Below, one piece after another: positions 10,205-18,177 of a stretch of DNA of 43,987 bases. The translations under genes and the position numbers were made by a program. Origin of the DNA: Acidobacteriota bacterium (lineage in GTDB: Bacteria > Acidobacteriota > JAAYUB01); NCBI GenBank assembly GCA_012517875.1, contig JAAYUB010000006.1, positions 1 to 43,987 on the forward strand, given 5' to 3'. Each line of letters opens with the position of its first letter. The first letter of the stretch is position 1. A model generated the notes under the pieces. The model had not been told where the DNA came from. It saw nothing but the letters and a program-made list of their open reading frames with translations, and did no database searches.

Positions 10205-10234
10205 ATGATACGACATTCGGGTGTAGGTATCCAA
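10205..10234 (-). promoter_or_regulatory. Predicted promoter for tRNA-Leu and tig
   Basis: On the minus strand: TTGGAT (10234-10229), an 18 bp spacer and TATCAT (10210-10205), about 30 bp upstream of the tRNA-Leu 5' end. It could also supply transcripts to tig and the clp genes, since no terminator was seen after the tRNA. Confidence 0.5.
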
Positions 10235-10295
10235 CTTGATGTCCGGAAGATGGGTGGCAAATCCCGATCGCTGAATTGAGTTGAATAAGGAAATA

Positions 10296-10371
10296 TGGTG
10301 AGCCGTGGAGGAATCGAACCTCCAACCTAGTGATTAAGAGTCACTTGCTCTACCAATTGAGCTAACGGCCC
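10296..10371 (-). tRNA. tRNA-Lys (anticodon CUU)
   Basis: Read on the minus strand: acceptor GGGCCGT/ACGGCTC with one G-T pair, D arm TTAGCTCAATTGGTAGAGC, anticodon loop CTCTTAA giving anticodon CTT, T loop GTTCGATTC and an encoded CCA end. It is 76 nt long, a standard class I tRNA, 119 bp upstream of tRNA-Leu. Confidence 0.96.
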
Positions 10372-10448
10372 ACCGAATGTAAATAACAACCTGATGATTC
10401 TGACGGTTGCCCGGGGAAGGAAGCGGGTGTTCCCGAAGCAAGACCCTA

Positions 10449-10476
10449 ACTATACTCAAACTTCTCGGTTTGTCAA
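10449..10476 (-). promoter_or_regulatory. Predicted strong promoter for tRNA-Lys
   Basis: On the minus strand: consensus TTGACA (10476-10471), a 16 bp spacer and TATAGT (10454-10449). The tRNA 5' end is about 78 bp downstream, leaving a leader to be trimmed by RNase P. Confidence 0.6.
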
Positions 10477-10517
10477 TGGGAAAATCGTCCGCCTTCCCCC
10501 GCGCTCGCTCTCGCGGC

Positions 10518-10546
10518 TTGACAGCCGGGGGCATCTTCCCGATAAT
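10518..10546 (+). promoter_or_regulatory. Predicted promoter of the Fe-S oxidoreductase gene
   Basis: TTGACA (10518-10523), 17 bp, GATAAT (10541-10546), about 38 bp upstream of the ATG at 10585. The Shine-Dalgarno AAGGAGA precedes the ATG. Confidence 0.6.
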
Positions 10547-10584
10547 GGTAGCCCGCCTGACACAAGCCCTTCAAGGAGAACGGC

Positions 10585-12564
10585 ATGGACCCCAAGACGC
10601 TCATCGATCCGGCCGGCGGAGTCTTCTATTTCCTGTTCCTGGCCATGAGTCTGGCCGGAGTGGGCATCTTCGTCCGGCGCCTCCGCGGCAAGTGGCTGCT
10701 GCTGCGCCGCGCCGCGTCGGAGGACCGCTTCAACCGCTGGGGGGAGCGGATCCGGGCGACCCTGGTCCACGTCGTCGCCCAGGCCCGCATCCTGCGGGAT
10801 CCGGCCACGGGGCTGATGCACGCGTTCATCTTCTGGGGATTCTGCGTGCTGGCCATCCACACCACCTCGCTGTTTCTGGGCACGTGGATCCCCGGTCTGG
10901 ACTTCGAGCGGCGCCTCGGCGCGGCCTACGCCTGGCCCAAGGACCTGTTCATCGTGCTAGTGGCCCTGGCCGTGCTCTGGGCCGTCTTCCGCCGCGCCGT
11001 GCTCCGGCCGGCGCGGGTGGAGTCGTCGGGCGAGGCCTACCTGGTGCTGGGCCTGATCCTGCTCCTGATGCTCACCGACATGGGCGCCGAGGCCGCCCTT
11101 CACGCAGCCGGTGTCCCCACCTACGGCTTCCTGGGCGCCGCCCTGGGCCCGCTCGTCGCCGGCTGGAGCCGGACGGGCCTGCAGGCGCTCTACGCCGGCT
11201 CCTTCTGGATCCAGGCCGCCACGATCCTGTGTTTCCTCAACCTCCTCCCCGGATCGAAGCATTTCCACGTCATCACCTCGCTGCCCAACGTCTTCTTCCG
11301 AAAGCTGGAACCGGCCGGACGGCTCCGGACGCTGAACCTGGAGGACGAGAACGCCGAGAGCTTCGGCGTGGCCAAGGCCCAAGAGCTGGACTGGAAGGTG
11401 CTCCTGGACGTCTACTCCTGCACCGAGTGCGGCCGCTGCCATGAGCACTGCCCCACCCACACCACCGACAAGCCGTTGTCTCCCAAGCGAATGAATGACC
11501 ACCTCAAGGCGTTCATCTACAAGCACGAGAAGGCGCTGACCGGCGCGCCGGCCGGCGAGGTGCCCGACCTGTTCGCCGCCGGCGCCGTGGGCGAGGACGA
11601 GATCTGGGCGTGTACCACCTGCGGCTTCTGCGAGGACGCCTGTCCGCTGTTCATCGAGGAGGTCCAGTGGATCGTGGACTTCCGGCGCTACAAGACCCTG
11701 ACCGAGAGCCGCTTCCCCGAGGAGTTGACCAAGGCGTTCCGCGGGCTGGAGACCAACTCCAATCCGTGGGGGATCGGCGCCCACAAGCGGGCCGAGTGGG
11801 CCGAGGGGCTCGGCATCCCCACGGTGGGCGAGGCCGATTCCTTCGAATGGCTGTTCTACGTGGGCTGCTCCGGCAGCTTTGACGAGCGGAACCGGAAGGT
11901 GGCCCAGGCGTTCGCCCGGCTGCTCCAGAAGGCGGGCGTCTCGTTCGCCATCCTGGGCGAGGCGGAGGGGTGCTGCGGCGACGCCGCCCGGCGCACCGGC
12001 AACGAGTACCTGTTCCAGACCCTGGCCCAAGCCAACATCGAGATCTTCAAGGAGGCCGGTGTCCGAAAAATCGTCACCACCTGCCCCCACGGCTTCAACA
12101 CCCTCAAACATGAGTACCCGCAGTTCGGCGGCGAGTTCGAGGTCTGGCATCACTCCCAACTGCTGGAACGCCTGGTGCAGGAGGGCCGGCTCAAGCCCGG
12201 CCGCCGGCTGGACCTGGATGTGGCCTTCCACGACTCCTGCTACCTGGGACGCTACAACGGCATCTACGACGCGCCCCGCAACGTGATGGCTGGGATCGAG
12301 GGGGTGAAAGTGTCGGAACTGGCACTGCACCACCGCCAGGGATTTTGCTGCGGCGGCGGCTGCGGGCGCATCTTCATGGAGGAAAGCCTCGGCTCCCGCA
12401 TCAACCACCGCCGGATCGAGCAGGTGCGCGACTCCGGCTGCGCCACCGTGGCCCTGGCCTGCCCGTTCTGCAACACCATGCTCTCCGACGCGGTGAAGGA
12501 GAAGGAGCTGGAGGGCGTCGCGGTCCGCGACATCGCCGAAATCCTGCTCGAGGCTGTTGAATAA
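10585..12564 (+). CDS. Membrane-bound HdrD/FadF-like iron-sulfur oxidoreductase
   Basis: 659 aa. The N-terminal part (about 1-230) is a NarI/DsrM-like membrane domain with helices at 10-30, 80-100, 120-140, 152-170 and 205-225 and several histidines that could bind b heme. Two ferredoxin-type [4Fe-4S] motifs follow: CTECGRCHEHCP (C279, C282, C285, C289) and CTTCGFCEDACP (C343, C346, C349, C353). The C-terminal half holds two CCG (HdrB/D) domains, marked by VGCSGSF, GCCGD, TTCPHGF, HDSCYLGR, FCCGGGCGR and ACPFC. This architecture is that of EtfAB:menaquinone oxidoreductases (FadF/EMO) and related HdrD-type proteins, which move electrons between soluble donors and the quinone pool. No etfAB is adjacent, so the partner is unknown. 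Both CCG domains look complete. Confidence 0.85.
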   Translation: MDPKTLIDPAGGVFYFLFLAMSLAGVGIFVRRLRGKWLLLRRAASEDRFNRWGERIRATLVHVVAQARILRDPATGLMHAFIFWGFCVLAIHTTSLFLGTWIPGLDFERRLGAAYAWPKDLFIVLVALAVLWAVFRRAVLRPARVESSGEAYLVLGLILLLMLTDMGAEAALHAAGVPTYGFLGAALGPLVAGWSRTGLQALYAGSFWIQAATILCFLNLLPGSKHFHVITSLPNVFFRKLEPAGRLRTLNLEDENAESFGVAKAQELDWKVLLDVYSCTECGRCHEHCPTHTTDKPLSPKRMNDHLKAFIYKHEKALTGAPAGEVPDLFAAGAVGEDEIWACTTCGFCEDACPLFIEEVQWIVDFRRYKTLTESRFPEELTKAFRGLETNSNPWGIGAHKRAEWAEGLGIPTVGEADSFEWLFYVGCSGSFDERNRKVAQAFARLLQKAGVSFAILGEAEGCCGDAARRTGNEYLFQTLAQANIEIFKEAGVRKIVTTCPHGFNTLKHEYPQFGGEFEVWHHSQLLERLVQEGRLKPGRRLDLDVAFHDSCYLGRYNGIYDAPRNVMAGIEGVKVSELALHHRQGFCCGGGCGRIFMEESLGSRINHRRIEQVRDSGCATVALACPFCNTMLSDAVKEKELEGVAVRDIAEILLEAVE

Positions 12565-12635
12565 CCGGCGGAGTTCGGATACCATGGACGCATCCACCCA
12601 TTCCGCGGGCGCCCGATGTCGCCGCGGAGGCGTCG

Positions 12636-13112
12636 ATGCCTGAAGGCAATTTCTGGATCAATATCGGCGGCTGCCTCGTGCTGGCGGGAGCGGCCGTCAC
12701 CGCTATCATCCTGGTGGTCGTATTCGCCCGCCGCCACCGCCGCCACGAGCTGGCCGGCGCCAAGCGGGCATTTGAGGACTGCCTGGCCCAGCTCCGCAAG
12801 GATCCCAGGAACGCCGACCTGAAGCGTGAAGCCGTCCAACTCGGGCAGTGCTACTCCCGGCTGAGCATCGGCCGGGACGGGCGGCCCGCGTTCGACGAAG
12901 CGGCGCTGAACAAGGCCGTTGCCACCGTCTGTCCGCCGGAACTCTATCCGCCGCCCGCCGAGGACAGTCTCGAATTCCGGCTGGAACAACTGGATCGCTA
13001 CCGCCGGCGCGGCCTGATCACGGAACCGGAATACAAGCAGAAGCGGGCAGCACTGTTGGCCGGTTCCCCGCCGGCCGTGGACCGCTGGGGGCAAAAGCTC
13101 GACCACAACTGA
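12636..13112 (+). CDS. Small membrane protein with SHOCT-like C-terminus
   Basis: 158 aa. A single transmembrane helix at about residues 8-31 is followed by RRHRRHE, which places the bulk of the protein in the cytoplasm. Residues 32-90 are helical (KRAFEDCLAQLRKDP...). The C-terminal stretch EFRLEQLDRYRRRGLITEPEYKQKRAALL resembles the SHOCT domain, a short oligomerisation module found at the ends of many proteins. GGAGG lies 7 bp before the ATG. It follows the Fe-S oxidoreductase by 71 bp on the same strand and may be co-transcribed. Its function is unknown. Confidence 0.7.
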   Translation: MPEGNFWINIGGCLVLAGAAVTAIILVVVFARRHRRHELAGAKRAFEDCLAQLRKDPRNADLKREAVQLGQCYSRLSIGRDGRPAFDEAALNKAVATVCPPELYPPPAEDSLEFRLEQLDRYRRRGLITEPEYKQKRAALLAGSPPAVDRWGQKLDHN

Positions 13113-13141
13113 CGCTCGCCGGCCACGACGGGGATGCCAGC

Positions 13142-13159
13142 GGCGAACGGCCGTTCGCC
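13142..13159. other. 18 bp perfect palindrome between convergent genes
   Basis: GGCGAACGGCCGTTCGCC reads the same on both strands and lies in the 83 bp gap between the SHOCT-like gene and the convergent histidine kinase. It lacks a T tract. It may act as a bidirectional mRNA 3' hairpin. Confidence 0.4.
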
Positions 13160-13195
13160 CCGGCGGCAGTTTGGTGCCGGCCGGGAACGGACTCC

Positions 13196-14536
13196 TCACA
13201 CAGCCAGACTGATCACCGGCAGCCGGACGGTGAAGCAGGTGCCCTTGCCCAGTTCGCTGGCCACCTCGATCCGGCCGCCGTATTTCTCCACCGTGACCTT
13301 GACGATGGCCAGGCCCAGTCCCGTCCCCTCCTTCTTCTCGTGCTTGGCGTTGGAGGCCCGGTAGAACTCCTCAAAGATGCGCTGCTGCTCGTCGGGCGGG
13401 ATGCCGATCCCCGTGTCGGCCACCTCCAACCGGTAAAAATGATCCGGCTCCAGCCGGCCGGTCACCTTTACCACGCCGAACTCGGGCGTATAGGTGATGG
13501 CGTTGCTCACCAGATTCACCACGATCCGTTCCAGGTCCTGGCTGTCACCGCGGAAAATGGCATCGTGGCTGTCTAACTGAATCTCCAGGCGCACCTCTTT
13601 ATGGGCGGCGTGAGTCCCCAGGTCTCCGGTGACCTTCCGGATCACCGCCTCCAGGGGGATGTCCAGTTTCTCCTCCTCGGCCACCGGCTGCCCGCCCCGG
13701 ATCAGGTCCAACAGCTCGTTGATCAGACCCAGCAGCTCGTTCAACCGGCTGCTGGAGCGGCGGGTGAGCTCCATCACCTTGGCGGACGCCTCGCCGGCCA
13801 GACCATCCAGGATCACCCGCAGCATGCTCTGGGTGGCGGCCAGCGGGCTGCGGATCTCGTGGGAGACGATCCGGACGAAGCGGGTCTTGGACTCGTCCGC
13901 CCGGCGCAGCCCGTCATAGGCGTCGCTGAGGTGGTCCTGCAACTGCATCAGCTTCTCCTCGCCCTGGCGCAGGTGCTGGATCACCGTGGTGGACAGATAG
14001 ACGGTCAGCAGAATCAGGATCGAGAACGAGCCGAGGAACAGCAGGAGGGAGTACAGGTTGTCGTAGCGCGGCGAAGGCAGGAATCCGGGCAGCTGGATGG
14101 GCGGATAAAACCCGGCGTATTCCAGCATGGCCATCCCCGAAATGATGACAATGGCGATGAGCCCGTGACGCAGGCACGCCCGGCGGCTCACCAGCATGCC
14201 GGCCAGGATCACGTGGAAGATGAAGAACGGGAGGAAGGGGCTGTCGAGCCCCCCGGTGATGTGGCAGAGAACCGCCAGCGCCAGCCAGTCCAACAGGATC
14301 TGCAGGTGGAGGCTGCGCTTGGAGCCCAACTGGGACAAGCCGATGCGGACTAGAACGTTGTAGGCCAGGATGGCCAGGCCGACGCCGATCACGGGAACGG
14401 TGCGCATCTCGGGCAGGACCAGCGCCGCGACCAGGCCGAACAGGATCACCGCCCCGCCCGCGATCCAGCGCAGCCGGACCAGCCAGTGGGCGCGTTCCTC
14501 GACGGCTTTGTCCAGCGGGATGATGCGGATTTCCAT
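13196..14536 (-). CDS. Membrane sensor histidine kinase (orphan)
   Basis: 446 aa. Residues 20-185 contain about six hydrophobic helices with short loops, so sensing is probably within or near the membrane; no periplasmic domain is visible. A short coiled linker (188-215) leads to the dimerisation domain, with the phospho-accepting His226 in VSHEIRSPL. The HATPase domain has its N box at N345 (NLVSNAITYTP), G1 at DTGIGIP (D374) and G2 at EGTGLGLAI. No response regulator gene adjoins it, so its partner must be encoded elsewhere. The start is ATG at 14536. It is downstream of the hydrogenase operon on the same strand but separated by a stem-loop. Confidence 0.9.
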   Translation of the reverse strand: MEIRIIPLDKAVEERAHWLVRLRWIAGGAVILFGLVAALVLPEMRTVPVIGVGLAILAYNVLVRIGLSQLGSKRSLHLQILLDWLALAVLCHITGGLDSPFLPFFIFHVILAGMLVSRRACLRHGLIAIVIISGMAMLEYAGFYPPIQLPGFLPSPRYDNLYSLLLFLGSFSILILLTVYLSTTVIQHLRQGEEKLMQLQDHLSDAYDGLRRADESKTRFVRIVSHEIRSPLAATQSMLRVILDGLAGEASAKVMELTRRSSSRLNELLGLINELLDLIRGGQPVAEEEKLDIPLEAVIRKVTGDLGTHAAHKEVRLEIQLDSHDAIFRGDSQDLERIVVNLVSNAITYTPEFGVVKVTGRLEPDHFYRLEVADTGIGIPPDEQQRIFEEFYRASNAKHEKKEGTGLGLAIVKVTVEKYGGRIEVASELGKGTCFTVRLPVISLAV

Positions 14537-14557
14537 TTCGGCTCCCGTTCTTCACGC

Positions 14558-14582
14558 CCGGTCCCGGCTCCGGCGGGACCGG
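14558..14582. other. GC-rich stem-loop between hydrogenase protease and histidine kinase genes
   Basis: A 9 bp perfect stem (CCGGTCCCG/CGGGACCGG) with a 7 nt loop lies 30 bp after the hydrogenase protease stop. There is no T run, so it could be a weak or Rho-dependent end of the hydrogenase operon or an mRNA-stabilising hairpin. Confidence 0.35.
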
Positions 14583-14611
14583 ACAAGCTGGCGCGATTCA
14601 GTCCGGGGCGT

Positions 14612-15244
14612 TCACGTTATATTATCTTCCGATGGCCCGCCCATGAGAAGACATTCCTGAACGTTCGTTTCCCTGGGGGCCGCGGCCGGACTGCGGGCGC
14701 CGGACCTTGCCGGGGGAAAGTCCGCCGCCGGTTCGCCAGGCCGGGTTTGCAGCTCGATCCAGATCCGTTCGACCAGCTCCCGCGCTGCCGCCGCCACCGG
14801 CGGGGTCAGCCCCTCGCCAAAGGTGGTCGCATCGGCGATCTCGATGCCGTAGATGGTCACGGTCCGCGGCATGGGGATGGCCAGCCGGGATGCCAGGTCG
14901 AAGGCGGTGGCGACATGGATCTCGTGGCCGCACACCAGCCGCGCGCTGCCGGCCACGTCGTCGAGGGCCAGCCGGCGGATCCGCCCGGGAACTGGATCCG
15001 GTACGGTGAGGCTGTCCACCAGGACCGCCCGCGGAAAACCGGCCATGAGATCGATGAGCTCGAAACCGCCCCGGGCGCTGGTCCGCACCTCCACCCCCGG
15101 CTGCGGTCGGCAAGCCAGCCGGGCCTCCAGGTCCGCCGCGACCGCCAGTCCGGCGGCGTCATCGCCCAGGATGGGATTGCCCAGCCCCAGCACCAGCACG
15201 CGTCGGGCGGCAGCCGGGCCGGCCTGGACGGCTTCGGGTCTCAC
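14612..15244 (-). CDS. [NiFe]-hydrogenase maturation protease (HyaD/HycI family)
   Basis: 210 aa. Family members clip the C-terminal tail of the hydrogenase large subunit after Ni insertion. The nickel-sensing signature is visible at the start: LGLGNPILGDDAAG, with the acidic residue in GDD and a later histidine in CGHEIHVATAF. About 40 extra C-terminal residues are Pro/Ala-rich and not typical. The start is GTG at 15244, with GAGG 7 bp upstream. It is the last gene of the hydrogenase operon, four genes after mvhA, and its expected substrate is that subunit, which retains a 34-residue tail after its last metal ligand. Confidence 0.9.
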   Translation of the reverse strand: MRPEAVQAGPAAARRVLVLGLGNPILGDDAAGLAVAADLEARLACRPQPGVEVRTSARGGFELIDLMAGFPRAVLVDSLTVPDPVPGRIRRLALDDVAGSARLVCGHEIHVATAFDLASRLAIPMPRTVTIYGIEIADATTFGEGLTPPVAAAARELVERIWIELQTRPGEPAADFPPARSGARSPAAAPRETNVQECLLMGGPSEDNIT

Positions 15245-15253
15245 CGGCAGGCC

Positions 15254-16429
15254 TCAGACGGTCGCCGGCTTGGGCACGCCGGCGCGGACGGTCTGGCGCT
15301 CCCGCGCGGCCTCGAGCACGGCCACGATGTACTTGGACACGGGCCGGAAGATCAGGTGGGCCCATTTGCCGAATGGGACCTCCACGATGAGCATGGGCAC
15401 CGCGATCATTAGGTGCACGACGTACGCGATGTAGGTCGGCCAAGCCAGGTCCATCAGCCGGAAAATGTTCACCACGATGCCGGACAGCGCGGTCAATAGA
15501 AGCAGAATGAGGAACATCCAGTCGGTGGGATGGGAAAACCGATGGATGGGCTCCTTCTTCTCCAGCCGGCCGCGGATGGCCAGCAGGGTGACCGCCAGCA
15601 GCATGAGCGTCGCGTAGTAGCCCGGGATGCTCGTCCAGTGAAACTCGGCCCTGTCCACCTGAAAGATGGGCAGGAGCAGCACCACGAGCAGCAGCATCGT
15701 GCCGTAGCCCGTCACCAGCAGGAAATGCTGCAGCCATTTCAGGCGGGTGTCGTTGTCGCACTCCAGCCAGCGCCGCTGGGTCAGCCCGTGCACCACCATC
15801 TGGTAGAACTTGGTGAACCAGAGCGTGAAGGGGATCCGGACGCCTTTCTCGCCCCGGACGACGAAGTAGATCATCCGGAACGCGTTGGTCCACAGCAGCA
15901 GCCCGAGGACGACGGCCAGCACCCAGTCGCCGATGTGGACCCATTCGGTGTTGGCGAAAATGGCGACGCGGACATGCTCGCGCGCCGCCACCGGCAGGTC
16001 GCGGAAACCGAACGGGATACCCAGCCAGCCGGGCACCACGAACAGCGCCAGCACCAGCAGCGCCCCGGCCGCCAGCAGACCGATTTCCCAGGCCTTGCTG
16101 AGGTACAGCTTGCGGGACAAACCGGTGAAATCGTACTGCGCCGTCAGCCAGCGGCGGGTGGCCATCATCAGCTCGCCCGGGAAGGCCTCCCGTGGACAGG
16201 TGTCGGAGCACGTGCCGCAGTAGTAGCACAGCCACGGCTCGGGCGCCTCCACCAGCTTGTCGCGCAAACCGAGCTGGAGGTAGCGGATCATCCGGCGGGG
16301 AAAGACCGTGTCGTCCTTCGACAGCGAGCAGACGGCGGTGTAGTTGCCGCAGTTGAAGCACTTGTTGATCGTGTCGGCGCCATACCCGGCCACCTCGGCG
16401 GCCAGGCGGGGATCCACTCGGCTGCCCAT
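15254..16429 (-). CDS. QmoC-like membrane subunit: Fe-S domain plus cytochrome b-type domain
   Basis: 391 aa from MGSRVDP. The N-terminal HdrC-like domain has two cluster motifs. The second is complete (C68, C71, C74, C78 in CYYCGTCSDTCP). The first reads CFNCGNYTAVC, with Tyr30 (TAC codon) where the usual third Cys would be. The remainder is a NarI/HdrE-like membrane domain with about six helices and several histidines in them (VHIGDWV, VHGLT, LQHFLL, VVHLMIAVP) that could bind b heme. QmoC proteins link cytoplasmic flavoproteins to menaquinone. ATG at 16429 lies 7 bp after GGAGG; the ATG at 16435 overlaps the previous stop but is too close to that site. It is probably the membrane anchor of the hydrogenase complex. 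Confidence 0.85.
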   Translation of the reverse strand: MGSRVDPRLAAEVAGYGADTINKCFNCGNYTAVCSLSKDDTVFPRRMIRYLQLGLRDKLVEAPEPWLCYYCGTCSDTCPREAFPGELMMATRRWLTAQYDFTGLSRKLYLSKAWEIGLLAAGALLVLALFVVPGWLGIPFGFRDLPVAAREHVRVAIFANTEWVHIGDWVLAVVLGLLLWTNAFRMIYFVVRGEKGVRIPFTLWFTKFYQMVVHGLTQRRWLECDNDTRLKWLQHFLLVTGYGTMLLLVVLLLPIFQVDRAEFHWTSIPGYYATLMLLAVTLLAIRGRLEKKEPIHRFSHPTDWMFLILLLLTALSGIVVNIFRLMDLAWPTYIAYVVHLMIAVPMLIVEVPFGKWAHLIFRPVSKYIVAVLEAARERQTVRAGVPKPATV

Positions 16430-16431
16430 CC

Positions 16432-16782
16432 TCATACCTCCTTCAACCGGTAGCAATAATAGTCGCCACGCAGTTCGTCCTCGACCAGCTTGCCGTATCG
16501 GCGCATGGCCATGACGTTCCAGACCACCTCCTCCGATGGCAGGTCGCACCGGGCGGCCAGCTCGGGAATGGTCCGCGGCGCATCCCGCAACGCCTCGAGG
16601 AGCGCCTTGCGGACCTGGGTCTGCCGCTTGAAGTACTCTTTCTGCTCCGGCGTGCGCTCGCCCTGGCGTTCGCGCAGGATGTCGATGGGCCGCTTGGCCC
16701 TGGCGCTGCGGCCCGCGCCGTCGGCCGGAGCGGCCGATTCGTCAGCGATCGGACCGGCGATGGGTTGTTCGCTTTCCGACAT
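16432..16782 (-). CDS. Small winged-helix-like protein in the hydrogenase operon
   Basis: 116 aa. The first 45 residues are acidic/Ala-rich and probably disordered. Residues 50-116 look like a winged helix: a charged helix (EQKEYFKRQTQVRKALLEAL), PRTIPELAARCDLPSEEVVWNVMAMRRYGKLVE as the helix-turn-helix, then a wing ending YYCYRLKEV. AGGGAG lies about 9 bp before the ATG. It sits between the QmoA-like and QmoC-like genes and overlaps the qmoC-like start region, so it is co-translated with an enzyme complex. It may be a structural subunit rather than a DNA-binding regulator. The family is not firmly recognised. Confidence 0.7.
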   Translation of the reverse strand: MSESEQPIAGPIADESAAPADGAGRSARAKRPIDILRERQGERTPEQKEYFKRQTQVRKALLEALRDAPRTIPELAARCDLPSEEVVWNVMAMRRYGKLVEDELRGDYYCYRLKEV

Positions 16783-16843
16783 GGTGGCTCTCCCTGCCGT
16801 CATGATCCGCCCGATCCGCCTCGCGGCGGAGCGGGCCGGGTTT

Positions 16844-18166
16844 TCAGTGAACCTTGGCCGGTTCGATGAAGCGCTCGTGGTAGCGCGTCGCCTCCAGATA
16901 GATGGCGGCCTCCATGGCCGCGGCGCCGGCCTCGACGATGGCGTCCGGGATGTCCTTGGGACCGGCGGCCACGCCGGCGACAAACACCCCGCGCCAACTG
17001 CTCAGCACCGGGCTGATCTTCGGCGAGATGGAGCGGAAGAAGCCGTCCTCGTCGAGCTCGGCGCCCAACACTCCTTCGCCCTGCCAGGCCGGGATCAGCC
17101 CCTGGGACAGCACCACCAGGTCGTAGCGCTCCTCGGCCACCCGTCCCTCCTCGTCCAGCAGCTCCACGCGGAGGAGCAGGTCCTTGTTCTCCAGCTCGTT
17201 GATTCGGGCCACCTTGCCTTTCACCACACGGACGCCCTCCTGCATGACCCGGCGGTAGAACTGCTCGTAGCCCTTGCCGAAGGCCCGAATGTCCATGTGG
17301 TAGATCGTCACGTCGACGTCGTGGATGTAGTGCCGCAGCAGCAGGGCCTGCTTCAGGGCATACATGCAGCACACCCGCGAGCAGTATGGCACGCCGATGG
17401 AGCGGTCGCGACTTCCCGCGCACTGGACATAGGCGATGCGGCGGGGCACCTTGCCGTCGGACGGCCGCAGCGGCCGCCCGTAAGGGCCGTTCGACGACTG
17501 GATCCGTTCCATGGCCATCGGGTTCATCACGTTGATGAACTTGCCGCCGCCGTACTCCGCCTTGCGCTCCATGGGGGTGATGTGCAGGCCGGTGGTGATA
17601 ATGACGGCGGCCACCTCCACTTCCACGTCCTCCGGCTGCTGGGTGTAATCGATGCAGCTGGCCGGGCAGGCCTTCTCGCACCGGCCGCAGAAGGTGCAGT
17701 AGGTCGGATCCAGCACCGCCACCTGAGGGATGGCATTGCCATGGGCGATGTAAATGGCCCGGCGCGCACCCAGGCCGTAATCGAACTCGTGGGGCACGTC
17801 CACCGGGCAGACCAGTTCGCACTGGCTGCAGCCGATGCACTTTGACTCGATCACGTAGCGGGGCTTTTTCTGCAGCTTGACCCGGAACCCCACGTTCAGC
17901 GGCTCCACCGACTTGACCTCGGTGTAGGTCTGGATGCGGATGTGGGGGTTGTGGGCAGACTCCGCCATGCGCGGCGTACAGATGCAGCTGGAGCAGTCCA
18001 GTGTGGGGAAGACCTTGTTCAACCCCACCATGATCCCGCCGATGGAGGGCTCCTGCTCCACCAGCAGGACGTCGTAGCCCTGCTCGGCCAGGTCCAGGGC
18101 GGCCTGCATGCCGGCGATGCCGCCGCCGATCACCAACCCGTCGTAGTTTTTTTTCAGTTCCGTCAT
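16844..18166 (-). CDS. QmoA/HdrA-like FAD and iron-sulfur subunit
   Basis: 440 aa. The FAD-binding Rossmann motif is at the start (GLVIGGGIAGMQAALDLAEQG). The HdrA-type cysteine segment DCSSCICTPRM comes next. Two inserted ferredoxin clusters follow: CIGCSQCELVCP and CTFCGRCEKACP. Downstream are CAGSRD and YCSRVCCMYALKQ, typical of HdrA/QmoA. It lacks the N-terminal CHCGG domain and C-terminal ferredoxins of full HdrA, which makes it closer to QmoA in size. ATG at 18166 was chosen for its spacing to AAAGGA; a GTG two codons earlier is nearer that site. It lies 11 bp after mvhA and probably passes electrons between the hydrogenase module and the QmoC-like membrane subunit. Confidence 0.88.
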   Translation of the reverse strand: MTELKKNYDGLVIGGGIAGMQAALDLAEQGYDVLLVEQEPSIGGIMVGLNKVFPTLDCSSCICTPRMAESAHNPHIRIQTYTEVKSVEPLNVGFRVKLQKKPRYVIESKCIGCSQCELVCPVDVPHEFDYGLGARRAIYIAHGNAIPQVAVLDPTYCTFCGRCEKACPASCIDYTQQPEDVEVEVAAVIITTGLHITPMERKAEYGGGKFINVMNPMAMERIQSSNGPYGRPLRPSDGKVPRRIAYVQCAGSRDRSIGVPYCSRVCCMYALKQALLLRHYIHDVDVTIYHMDIRAFGKGYEQFYRRVMQEGVRVVKGKVARINELENKDLLLRVELLDEEGRVAEERYDLVVLSQGLIPAWQGEGVLGAELDEDGFFRSISPKISPVLSSWRGVFVAGVAAGPKDIPDAIVEAGAAAMEAAIYLEATRYHERFIEPAKVH

Positions 18167-18177
18167 GGCCACATCCT

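Noticed and set aside
10957-12597. 546-codon minus-strand ORF
   Set aside because: It is the antisense shadow of the Fe-S oxidoreductase gene.
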